Assembly (NCBI GenBank): GCA_037176725.1
Contig: JAZBRS010000020.1
Location: 90,094,001 to 90,158,000, forward strand
DNA: 64,000 nt
Source of the DNA: Posidonia oceanica
Taxonomy: Eukaryota > Streptophyta > Magnoliopsida > Alismatales > Posidoniaceae
Direction: 5' to 3'
A program made the position numbers and the translations under genes. How positions within the stretch are numbered: the first letter of the stretch is position 1; each line of letters opens with the position of its first letter. The notes under the pieces were generated by a model. That model searched no databases, was not told the DNA's origin, and saw only the letters and a program-made list of their open reading frames with translations. This document shows, one piece after another, positions 33,906-44,626 of the stretch.

Positions 33906-36342
33906 TGTAGACACCCCATTTCAGCCAAGGGGTCACAGCTGGCTGGAGACACTTTGGAAGCACTTTGGAAGCTGATTCTGAGGTCTGGAAGCTCACTCTC
34001 CCCTAGTCCTAAACCTACATCCCTTTCCAAAACCATTATCATTCCCTAAACCAAGCCATCAAACCAAACCCAAACTCTCTCAAAATCCTAAACCCTAAAC
34101 CTTCCAAAAACCCTCAAAAATCCCATTCTAAATCTTAGAAAACCCTATATCAAATCCTAGGTCAAACCCTAGAAACCCTAGGTCACACACACACAAAACC
34201 CCCCTCCAAACCCAAGCCTTTCACCCTCTTTCTCTTCTGATTATCCTTCTCTCTCTCTTGATTATCCTTTTTCTCTCTCCTGCTTATTCTTTTCTCTCTC
34301 CTCCTTATCCTCCTTCTCTTTCTCCTTCTTTTCCTCTCTCTCTTTCCTCTTTTCTTGCTCTCCAATGAGCCCACTCCATCCTCCTATCTTCCCTTCATTT
34401 TATCCCTATTTTATTTAATTTATTTTATCCCATATTGTTTGATCTTTAATTTCTTTTCTTCCCTTCCTTTCTCTCTTTCTTTTCTTCTTTCTTTCTTTCT
34501 TTCTTTTCCTTTCCCCACACTAAGCCCAAAACCCTAAATCCCATTCAAAACCCTAAACCTAAACCCTCATCCAGAAAACCACATCAAAACCTAATAAAAA
34601 AACCAAGAAAATCCTAATTAAAAAACCTAAGTAACAAACCTAGAAAACAATTAAAACAAAACTTAGAAAAATCAAAACAGAAATCCTAGAAAATACTTAA
34701 CTAAAAAAACCAAGAAAAACCATCCTTTAAAAACAATTAAAACCCTAATTAAAAAACTTAACAAGAAAACAATTAATCAAATTAAAAAACAATTCAAAAC
34801 CTTAAAAACAATTAAGAGAAAATCCTCAAAGAAAAACAATCAAAAAATTAGGAAAAGCAATTGAAACAAAAAAACAAAAGACAAAGCCTAGAAAATCACT
34901 TGAACCCTATGAAGACAACTAAAAAACTTAGAAAATCCAAAACCCTAGGAAGACTCACACTTCAAAAATCCAAAAAATACAACTCAAAACCCATATCAAA
35001 CCCTCCTCTTTTTCTCCTCCTTTTTTCTTCTTCCTTTTTCCTCCTTTTCCTTTCATTCCCTTTTTTCAGCAGGCCCAACTCAGCCCATTCCCTCCTTCTC
35101 CTCTATTTTCTCTCCTTTTTTTCTCCACAGCCAGCCCAAGCCCACGACCTCCACTTTCTTTCCTTTTTTCCTCCTTCCCTCTCTCCCGCCCAGATCTCCT
35201 CAAACCAAAAACCCAAACACCCACTGCATCCGAACCCTCTCCTGCAAACCACACCCAGATCACCTCCCCAACTCTCACTCGAACCCAGACCAACACCCAG
35301 AACTCCTCACTAGCACACCTAGATCAAACCCAACCTCCTCCACAGACCCAGACCATCATCTCTCCTGAACCCATCTCTGCAGACCCAACTCTCTCCCAAA
35401 CCAAACCTCTGCAGACCGGCACTTAAATCCTGAACCCAAGCTAACCCAGACCAACACTAGCACCTGCCGATTCAGACCCAAATCCCTCAGACCTCACACT
35501 TCACCTCCAGCTCACCACAACTCACCACTCATCACAATTCACCCACAGTCCACCCCCATTAACTCTGCCTGACGCCCCCAAGACTTCCTTGGCCAGCCTC
35601 GAACCAAGCCACCCTCTCAATGGTCACAGCAAACCCTCCAGCCCGTGTCACCACCGTCGAAACTCCTCCCCTCACATAGAGACTGCCACAGCCCAGAATT
35701 TGCCCAGATCTTCGGTTTGTGCAACGACTTCGTTGCCCAAGCTCTTGCCACCTCTCCAGACCTCGAGCCACGTCCCCTCTCTTGCCCAGTAACCTCCAAT
35801 TGCCCGCGCAAGCCCTGAGCAACCCATGATCCCACTTTGACTCTCGGACACCCAACAAAACCAGAGAGAATTCCGGATGCGCCAGACCACACACCCACTT
35901 CTGAGAGCACCCTGAGCTTCGTGAGAGTCCCCTCGAGTGATCCCCTACCTCCCCACCACTTCCAGAGCATCAGAGCACCCAGACGACCCCTCTGCACCCA
36001 ACGTCGGAGAGCAGAGACCTCCTCCGGGCCCGACGCTGCACAGCCGCTCCCTCGCCGCCCAGAACACACCACGCCGATCCCAGGAGCATGCTGGACCCTT
36101 CGCCGAGCTCTGCGACCAGTCCAGCCGCGCTCCCCACCCCTGCCTTACAGCTCCGACGATCTTCGCGTCGTCAGCCCGTTCCAGACAGCATCTCAGGTAC
36201 CTTCTTCATCCCGGAGGTTCGCCTGAACATCCTCATGCCTATCAGCCCTTCACATGCACTTTTCGTCGCCTATGTGCGCTTCCAGAGGTTGCCGGACCTC
36301 TCTTCTTCCCGGCGAGCATGCCGGCATGCGCGGAGCTCCGCT
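33906..36342 (+). repeat. 3' LTR of element D, first part (split by element B)
   Basis: Starts TGTAGACACCCC. It has the same order of blocks as C's LTR: AAACCCTAAACC-rich and CT-rich start (34060-34350), A-rich G-poor DNA (34540-34990), a C/A-rich to GC-rich block (35090-36300). It breaks at 36342 inside a GC-rich stretch corresponding to about 22770 in C. The AAACCCTAA (telo-box-like) words near 34085-34180 and 34525-34570 are scattered, not a telomere tract. ORFs here have no conserved product. Confidence 0.92.
36338..36342. other. Left target-site duplication of element B (CCGCT)
   Basis: Five bases flanking B on the left; the right flank (62141-62145) is CCGCC. Four of five match, consistent with a 5-bp duplication and one later C-to-T change. 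Confidence 0.6.
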
Positions 36343-39300
36343 TGTAGTAATCTCGGTGTTCGGATCGTCCATGCACGATGCCAAAGCTCGCGTGCACCGA
36401 TCGGAATCAGGCTCACTATAAGCGGCTATGTCCGAGAAGGAAGACCTAACTCGAAAACATTTAAAAGGGGGAAAAAGGGAAAGAAAAGAAGAAGATAAGA
36501 CAAAATCGGAGTCGCCACCAAGTCTATTAAATCGGAAGACGAGGAAAACCGGGGAAATGCGTGAATAATCACGCAAAACCAAGCAAAAGATGCAAAGCGA
36601 AGCAATGCAAAAGAAATAAGATGCAAATGAATGCAAATGAGGTGACTCGTGCCTAGGACAAGGGCGATATGGTCATTGCGGGCCAAGAGAGGGTAAGGAC
36701 TCCTGTTACGCGCGGGGAAGGTGTTAGGCACCCCCGACACGCCCGAGAATCGGTCTTTCTAGGCTTACGCTCGCATATGCAGGGAAATGCAGACTTTGAA
36801 TGCCTAAGTGCCAATGAATGCCTGTCTAAATGCTCAAAGGTGTGCTCTAAGTGATGGAAAACGATGCAAGGAAGTAAACGTGCAATCTAAACGCTCAGCA
36901 ACGCTGTCCGTGTTCCGAACCGGGTGAAACCTGGCTCGTGAGAACTCCGGGCAGTAAGCATCATCGCCCTATATGCAAATGCAGGCGAAAGAACGAAACA
37001 GCGAGAAAACCATGCAATGCAATCGACATGCAAGGGAAACCGCGTAAAACAGTGCGAGGAACGAAACAAGTATGCAAAAAGATGCGAGAACAGGGTTGGC
37101 ATGCAAAATGATGCAAGGAACGGAACAAGGACGCGAAACCGTGCGAGAAAACGAAAGAAGGGCACAAAACTGGGCAAGAAAACGCCAGGGCACGCAAGAC
37201 GAGACGAGAAAACGAAAGGGTACGCAAAACGGTGCGGGGAAACATGACTGCGCGCAAAACGAGGCGAAGAAACTAAAGGGCACGCGAAACGGAGCGAGAA
37301 AACATGAAAACACGCAAAACGAGGCAAAAAAACTAAAAGACACGCAAAACGGTGCAAGGCAGAGAAGTGGCGCGCAAAACGGAGCGAGAAAAACAAGAAA
37401 ACACGCAAAACGGGGCAAAAACTAAAAGGCACGCAAAACGGTGCAAGACAGAGAAGTGGCGCGCAAAACGGAGCGAGAAAACAAGAAAACACGCAAAACG
37501 AGGCAAAAAGCTAAAAGGCACGCAAAACGGTGCAAGGCAGAGAAGTGGCACGCAAAACGGAGCGAGAAAAACAAGAAAACACGCAAAACGGGGCGAGAAA
37601 ACTAAAAGGCACGCAAAACGGTGCAAGACAGAGAAGTGGCGCGCAAAACGGAGCGAGAAAACAAGAAAACACGCAAAACGGGGCGAGAAAACAAGAAAAC
37701 ACGCAAAACGGTGCAAGACAGAGAAGTGGCACGCAAAACGGAGCGAGAAAACAAGAAAACACGCAAAACGAGGCAAAAAACTAAAAGGCACGCAAAACGG
37801 TGCAAATGGCATGCAAAATGAATGCAGTGCAGAGGCTCAGGAGGACATACCTGGAGGTCCGGGAGCCTGATTGGAGATCTGCTTGGTCCATGCTGAAGAG
37901 CGCTTCGCTGCGGTCGCCTGGGCAGCTTACTTGAGGAGATCCAACGGTCGGATTGGAAGATATCGCAGCTTCGGAGCGGAAGGACCAGAACAGGGGAGAA
38001 GAACAGATCTAAGTGTCCAGGGGGTCCTAGGGGTGTGCTGAAGGTCCTCCCAAGTGAAAGGGAGTTAGAAGCGCTTAGTGTATGTGAAGGGGAACTTAAA
38101 TGCAAGATTAAGATGGATGCGGAATGCATGCAAAGCCAGAAAAGATAAGGAAAAGCCATTTGGAAAGAACGGGGGTTTAAAAGTATTTTTTGAAAAAGGA
38201 AGGGGCTAAAATGCAAATTTTCCAGAAAACAGGGGTTCTAGGGAGTCCGGGAATGCGAATGGAGGGTTTACATGCAATTTTTGCAAACATGGGAGCTAAA
38301 ATGCAACTTAGGGGCAAAGCAGTCTTTTCACATGATTTTTCAAAAGGTGCAGGGACCTATGTGTGATTTTCAAATCATGCAGGGTCTGAAAATGCAATTT
38401 CATATGGGAAATATACTCTGAAATCATGGTCTGGGGACTGACATGCAATTTTTAAAAGATGCAGGGTTGAAAATGCAATGTAGTAAGCAAATATGCATGC
38501 AAAATGATTACTGTGTATTTAAAAAGGATCTGTGTGTAAATATGCAAGACCAGAAGGTGCAAAATGCAATGCATCAATCAAAAATAAAAATCAGAACCTA
38601 AGTTACTACAGTGCAATGGACTAAGATGCAAAAATGGCAAAACCAGGGATTTAAAATGCAATTTAGTATGGCAAAGTTAATGCATTAAAATTAAATAATC
38701 TACTGCAGGATTCAGATGCTAAAATCAAAAAGAGAAGGGCTAAACTCAAACTTCTTATAACTAGAAAGCACAGTAAAAGGATTAAAGGGCAAATACTAGG
38801 AAACATAAACAGATCATGCAATTTAATATGATTTTGATTCAGAAACACAGCAGATTAATCAAACAAAGGACTGGAACGCAAATAAGCAGAAACTAAAACC
38901 AGACATGCAATTTTAGGGTAAAATACCTAAGCTAAGCAAAATATTGCTACAGTGCAAACGCAGGCCGTCGGCCACTGTAGCAACTGCTACCAGTGGCCGA
39001 CAAAGGGGACAGGAGGGCGCTCTAGGGAGACAACTCGGCGGGCGAGCTTCACCAGGCCCTGGCGGAGCTCGGGCGAGGTCCAGCGAGCGGCGACGCTGCC
39101 AGGAGCGGAGCTGGGGAGCCACCGGAGGTCTGAGTCTGATCGGAGGCCAGGAGGACGACCGGAGCGTCGTCGACGCGAGTTGAGGGCTGGGCTGCATTCC
39201 TGAGGTCAGTGCGGAGCTAGGACGACCAACGGGAGGTCGTTCTGCAGCTCGGCGCGACGGGACGAGCATCGAGCTCGTCGGGGAAGAAGGTCAGCGACGG

Positions 39301-42040
39301 CGCTGACCTCGCGAACGCGGCTGCAGAACCCCTTTTCGAGGGGTGGAAAAGCAAGAAGAGAGGATGAGGAGGCTGAAAGAGTAGACGTTTACCAGTTCCC
39401 GCGTTTGAGACGTCCTCCCGACGCAGGTGGTTCCAGAAGCCGCCGGTGGAGTTCGTCCGGTGAGGGGAAGCGCTGTCCGCTGCTCGCGAGGGCTGGAATC
39501 GCCTCAAAGCGACTCTCCGGAGCTTCCTGGATGGCTGGACGCAAGCTTCGAAGATCGGAGGAAGATTCGGCGAGATTGGGTGCACTGCTGGTGGAGTGAG
39601 GTGGGGGGAGGTGTCTGTCGCCCTCCGGATCGAATGGGTGGCTCCGGGAGGTAGCTGGAGGCTCGGTGGACGATTCTGGGTGGTTAAAATGGTCTTCTGG
39701 AGGCCGTGGAAAGAGTTTGCCGGTGGAGTGAGGTTCGGTCAGAAATGGCCGCAGGTGTTTGTAGTGGGGCGTTTCGCCTGTGGTGGGTTACCGAGCTGGA
39801 GGTTAGGTGGCCTAGGGAGGTGATGTTCTGGGGACTATCCGGGCAGAGCCTGGGGAGGAGAAGCGGCCTGTGGCGGAGGGAATTTTTGGAATGAGTCGGA
39901 GCTGGGTTCTGCTGGTTTTCAGGAGGCTGGAGGCGAAATGCTGGGGTCGTTCTCTGTGTGGAATGGTGGGTTAGGTTGCAGGTGGCTTGGGTGAGATTGG
40001 GGAAGGAATTCCGGAGGATTTTGGGGGCGTTCCCGGCTTTGGTTTGCTGTGGAAAGACGGGCGGAAGGTCCGGCGTTTCTGGGTGGTTTTCTCAGGAAGA
40101 AAGGTGCTCTCTCCCTCTGGGAATTCGCTGGAATCCTCCTCCTCTCTTCCGGGACGGTCTCACTGATCTTTTTCTCCTCCCTTTTCCCTCTGAAATCGGC
40201 TCTTACTTCCCTCCCCTTTTCTGCCTGACTTCTGACGACTCCTCTCCTCTCGGCTCTGCAGGTCTGCGGCAATTGAATGCCGGCGTGGCGATGGCAGGCG
40301 CATGGGCGACGTTCGGCGCACCAGTCTGGCTCGAGCAGGAGGTGACAGGTCAGGCAGGCAGAGGCGCAGGCCAGCGGCTACTGTAGCTGGTGGCAGGCGC
40401 GCGGGAGGAGGACGACGGCACTGTAGCAGCGGGCCGGGCCGAAATTTCGAAAAAAGGAAAAAAAAAAGGTGAACGGGCTGATAAGCCCAATAAGGAAGAA
40501 AAGGGGAATAAAAAAGAAGGAAGAAAGAAAGATGGAAAGAAAAAATAGGAGAAAATAAGATAAAAATAAATAAAAATATGGGATGACTTGGGTTGTAGGT
40601 TAGGTGTATATCTGGATTTTTTAATGACCGTTTTTAGGCTAATTAGTGTGTTTTAGGCTTGATTAGGGTTTTAGGGTTTTATTTTGTTTTTAATCCATTT
40701 CCCACTTGATTAAGTGTTGGTTAAATTCTTTTAAATTGTTTTTAAAATTGTGTTTTCTTGTTAAGTATTTTAGGATGTTAATTAGGATTTTTAGGATTTA
40801 TTTTCATATTATTTTGAGTGGGTTTTGGGGCTTTTAGTTCTAGTCTTTTATGTTTTCCCTTTTTAAGTCTCTTGACCTAGGTTTTTTGATTTTTATTTGT
40901 TAATTCTTCTTGATGTTTTTTAGTTGGATTTTTCTGGTTTGATTAAGTGTTTTAAGTCTTTTAACTGTACTTTCTTTTCCTTTTTTAATTAAGTTCTTAT
41001 GTTGTTTCTTTCTTATGTTTATTAGGTTAAGTTTTTTGTTCTCTTTAATTACTTGTTTTAGTATTTGATTTTTAATTCTTCTCTCTAGGGTTTGTTTTTT
41101 AATTCTTTTAGTGGGGTTTTCATTTTTGGTAGGTTCTGATTTTATTTCAGTTTTTTAGTTGATTTTACAGTATTTTATTTTAGTTTGTTTTGCATTTTTT
41201 AGTTTGCATGCTTGATTTTCTTTTTAGCTTGATTTAATTAAGCTTGGGTTTTTAATTATTTATTTAATGTTTTTAATTGCTTTTTCTTGGGATTCTGATT
41301 TGTTTCTTTTAGGTCTTGGGGTTTTACAGATTTTTAAGGATTTTTGAGGTTTTTTGCAAAGGAAAGAAGAAGAAAAGAAAAAGAAGAAGAAAAAAGGAAA
41401 AAAGGGAATAAGAGGGAAAGAGGTAGGTTTGAGGGAAAAGATTTTTTAAAATTCAAGGAAGATGGTAAAAATAAAATAAAAATAGGAATAAGATAGAGAA
41501 GGGATAGGAGTACAAAGGGGGCCCGCTGCCAAGCCAGAAGGAGGGCGAGAAGGGGATGAAAAGAGAGACGATAATCAGGAGAGAGAGAGGAGAGAGAAAA
41601 CGATAATTCCGGAGAGAGAAAACGATAATTCCAGGGAAAAGGGGTCTTAAAGGTCTCCGAAACGGGTGAAATTTGGCGGGTGGGGGGTTTAGGGTTTCTA
41701 GTTCTGATCCCGGAGTTTTGGTTTGGTTCTGAGGAAGTTTTGGAGGGGTTTTGAGGCGTAGAAAAAGGGTAGTTTTGCCTAAGTTTCCTAGGGTTTTTGG
41801 GTGGGGTCTGGTTTGAGATTTCGCAGGCTTTTTGGTGGGTTTACTAAGTCATCAGGGGTGAGTGTTCCTATGGATTTTGGTGGGTTTTCAGGTTCGGGAG
41901 AGGGGGGTAATCCTAGGTTGAGTTTAGGCTTGTTTTGAGGGGAAAGAAGGAGAGGAAGGTGTAGGTTTGGGTCTGGGTTCGGGTCCAGCAGCCACCGGAA
42001 GGCTCCAAACGATCCAGCCTGTCAAAATGGGGTGTCAACA
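36343..42040 (-). repeat. 3' LTR of element B (5.7 kb, intact)
   Basis: Bounded by TGTAGTAATC (36343) and GGTGTCAACA (42040) on the plus strand. Sense order (from 42040 downward): purine/pyrimidine-skewed start with GAGAGAGAG near 41575-41630; AT-rich block G-poor on the sense strand (41330-40570); GC-rich block (40450-38940); spaced GCAGGGACCTATGTG-like words (38900-38090); conserved exon-like block and CAG|GTATGT (37853-37845); minisatellite (37810-37040); GTGTTAGGCACCCCCGACAC block (about 36719-36738); PBS-like GGTGGCGACTCC (36519-36508). It keeps the 908 bp (39143-40050) missing from the 5' LTR. Confidence 0.95.
37040..37810 (-). repeat. LTR minisatellite, 3' LTR of element B
   Basis: Units of about 89 bp on the plus strand built from GCACGCAAAACGGTGC, a GACAGAGAAGTGGCGCGC spacer and ACACGCAAAACGAGGC. 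It is about 150 bp shorter than the copy in the 5' LTR (57800-58725), so unit number changed after insertion or was mis-assembled. Confidence 0.9.
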
Positions 42041-42053
42041 GATGCCCCTCCCT
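42041..42053 (-). other. Polypurine tract of element B
   Basis: Sense strand AGGGAGGGGCATC directly before the 3' LTR start TGTTGACACCCC. Confidence 0.88.
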
Positions 42054-42488
42054 GAGCGAGGCCGAGCGAAGCGAGGCCGCTGCTCAGGGTTGACGAGACA
42101 CCCCATTTGACCGGCGAGAGCAGAGGGTTTGCTATCGGCGTGAGCCATTTATTCGGCGGATGCGCCGAACATCGTGGATCGTTGCCGCAATGCAATGTGC
42201 AAGTGCAAATGGACGAGGTGCAATGTATGCGATGCATGCTAATGCGGATGCAATGCAAAAGTTAGTGTTAGAGTTAGTACCGACTGGGGAGGCCGAAGCG
42301 ACGCGGGTGACGCTGGCGATGTCGACGACGTTGAAGAGGGATGTTGCGACGCGCCACGGAACTTGACGGGAAGTGCCGACCTGTCACGAAAAGAAGGATA
42401 GCCAAAAGCCACAAAGGAGCGACGGGGGAGGTGGACCCTCTCCCAGACGCGGAAGGATGCGGGGCTCCGTCTTTTGGGACGAAGCCAC
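42054..42488 (-). other. Element B distal 3' UTR
   Basis: Non-coding DNA between the PPT and the hairpin array: TGCAAATG/ATGCGATGCATGC-type simple sequence near 42180-42260, then GC-rich unique sequence, then the hairpin GATAAGT-TGTCGG-ACTTATC near 42500. Confidence 0.65.
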
Positions 42489-43535
42489 GCGGGGGGGGTG
42501 ATAAGTTGTCGGACTTATCGACCGGATGAGTTTCGGATCATCAGCCGAGGGCGATAGTTTAGGTTATCAGCCTGGTGATAGTTTACGGTCCTATCAACCG
42601 GAATGCGCAGTTGTGAGTGATAGTTACTGGATATCAGCCGTATAACATGGTTGCCATAGATAGTTTAGGATATCAGCCTAGATAGATAGTTTAGGATATC
42701 AGCCTAGATAGTTTAGGATATCAGCCTAGATAGATAGTTTACAGTCCTATCAACTGGAAAGGGCAAACCATGAGGGATAGTTACTGGATATCAGCCGTAT
42801 AACGCAAGTGCCGGATAGTTTAGGAATATCAGCCTGGATAGATAGTTTAGGATATCAGCCTAGGTAGTTTAGGTTACCAGCCTAGATCGATAGTTTAGGT
42901 TATCAGCCTGGCGGCCTTGCGAGGGACAGTTACTGGATGTCAGCCGTATAATGCAATTGCGATGGATAGTTTAGGATATCAGCCTAGATCGATAGTTTAG
43001 GTTATCAGCCTAGCGATAGTTTACAGTCCTATCAACTGGAAAGAGCAATTGCAAGGGATAGTTACTGGATATCAGCCGTATAACGTAATTGCCATAGATA
43101 GTTTAGGATATCAGCCTAGATCGATAGTTTAGGTTATCAGCCTAGATAGATAGTTTAGGTTATCAGCCTAGATAGTTTAGGATATCAGCCTAGATAGATA
43201 GTTTACAGTCCTATCAACTGGAGGGGGCAATTACGAGGGACAGTTACTAGATGTCAGCCGTATAACGCAGATGCCGGATAGTTTAGGATATCAGCCTGGA
43301 TAGATAGTTTAGGATATCAGCCTAGATAGTTTAGGATATCAGCCTAGATAGATAGTTTAGGTTATCAGCCTGGCGGCACTGCGAGGGACAGTTACTGGAT
43401 GTCAGCCGTATAACACAACTGCGGGCCAACCATGGATCGGCCAAGAGATAGATAGTTTAGGATATCAGCCTGAGAATAGATAGTTTAGGAATATCAGCCT
43501 GGATCGATAGTTTAGGAATATCAGCCTGAGAGAAC
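42489..43535 (-). repeat. GATA..TATC hairpin repeat array, 3' UTR of element B
   Basis: Plus strand repeats GATAGTTTAGGATATCAGCC (sense GGCTGATATCCTAAACTATC) about 25 times, with interspersed GATAGTTTACAGTCCTATC and GATAGTTACTGGATATCAGC forms in a loose higher-order period of 150-190 bp. Each forms a GATA/TATC hairpin. The sense module corresponds to the single-copy hairpins GATA-ACCCTAAC-TATC of C and GATA-GCCCCAAC-TATC of D. Confidence 0.9.
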
Positions 43536-43619
43536 TTGATTGATGAATGATCGAGTGATGAGTGATCGAATGCTGAATGATTGATTGCTGAACGATTGAT
43601 TGATGAGTGCCTGATTGCT

Positions 43620-44050
43620 TGATAAGAGGGGATGAGATCATGACGAGAATTACTGCTAAAGAGGGGGATGAGATCATGATGAGATCTAATGCTAAAGAAG
43701 GGGGGTGAGGTAATGATGAGAGTTGCTGCTAAAGAAGGGGGGTGAGATCATGATGAGAATTACTGCTAAAGAAGGGGGGTGAGGTAATGATGAGAATTAC
43801 TGCTAAAGAAGGGGGGTGAGGTAATGATGAGAGTTGCTGCTAAAGAAGGGGGGTGAGGTAATGATGAGAGTTGCTGCTAAAGAAGGGGGGTGAGGTAATG
43901 ATGAGAGTTGAGCTAAAGAAGGGGGGTGAGGTAATGATGAGAGTTGAGCTAAAGAAGGGGGGTGAGGTAATGATGAGAGTTACTGCTAAAGAAGGGGGGT
44001 GAGGTAATGATGAGAGTTACTGCTAAAGAAGGGGGTGAGGTAGTGATGAG
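43620..44050 (-). repeat. 34-38-bp tandem array with G6 runs, 3' UTR of element B
   Basis: About 11 units of GCTAAAGAAGGGGGGTGAGG plus TAATGATGAGAGTT on the plus strand. Each has a G run (C run in the element RNA). Not seen in C or D. It is preceded by a short TGATTGATGAATGA-rich patch (43535-43620) with no recognisable function. Confidence 0.88.
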
Positions 44051-44190
44051 AGCTTGGTTGAAAAAGGTGATAAGATATCGGACTTATCGGCCGGCAAAGA
44101 GGAGATGAGATAATGATGAGATTGATTGATTGGGAAAGGTGATAAGATATCGGACTTATCGGCCGGCAAAGAGGAGATGAGAACAAGGGT
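44051..44190 (-). repeat. Two-copy direct repeat with GATAAG..CTTATC hairpins (element B)
   Basis: Two copies of AAAGGTGATAAGATATCGGA followed by CTTATCGGCCGGCAAAGAGG on the plus strand. The GATAAG/CTTATC stem matches the stems amplified in C and D, here present as only two units. Confidence 0.8.
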
Positions 44191-44199
44191 GGGATACCG

Positions 44200-44350
44200 C
44201 GGGGCGTCTGAAAAGATGCCCCTGGTATCAGGATGATACCAGGGGTTAGTCGAAACGTCCCCGGTATCGAGAAAGCGAAGGATGGACAAAACTGACGCGT
44301 TTGTCAGACGAGTAGTTTGGGGTACCAGCCCAAAGGAGACTCAGCCGGGT
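44200..44350 (-). other. Conserved 3' UTR structured block with possibly bistable hairpin (element B)
   Basis: The sense stem CCCCTGGTATC / GATACCAGGGG is perfect (44245-44219). It is followed by ATCTTTT and a competing GGGGC / GCCCC stem (about 44223-44202). Upstream in sense is the GGCTGGTACCCCAAACTACT version of the GGTAG hairpin (near 44330). Same order as in C and D. Confidence 0.65.
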
Positions 44351-44626
44351 ATGTCCGGTAGCAGGTTGGACGGCGCGGGTTCGCGGAGGTCCTGGAGCCT
44401 GGGTCATTTGCTGAGGACTTTCCTGCGTCATGTGAGCAATTAGTCGGGCCAAAGGGGCCTCCGGATGTGAGCGGCGAGGAGCATGAAATGCAAGATCAGC
44501 CTTGAAATGTGAACAGCCAGCACAAAACAGTTTTGCATTGATAGAATTGTTGGTTACATGCCCGTGACAGGTCAAAAAGTACAGCACAACTTGAAAGGAA
44601 AACAGAATGGCAGCGGCATGATGGCT
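44351..44626 (-). other. Element B spacer between structured block and extra ORF
   Basis: Non-coding 3' sequence after the extra ORF stop. I see no conserved motif beyond weak similarity to the corresponding part of C (17636-18046). Confidence 0.5.

Noticed and set aside
34080..34570. AAACCCTAA-type words suggesting telomeric DNA
   Set aside because: Scattered, irregular and mixed with other A/C-rich words in an LTR; no uninterrupted telomere array.
39143..40050. Treating the 908-bp difference between B's LTRs as a genuine deletion
   Set aside because: The breakpoint is occupied by sequencing adapters, so the difference is best explained by a chimeric join.
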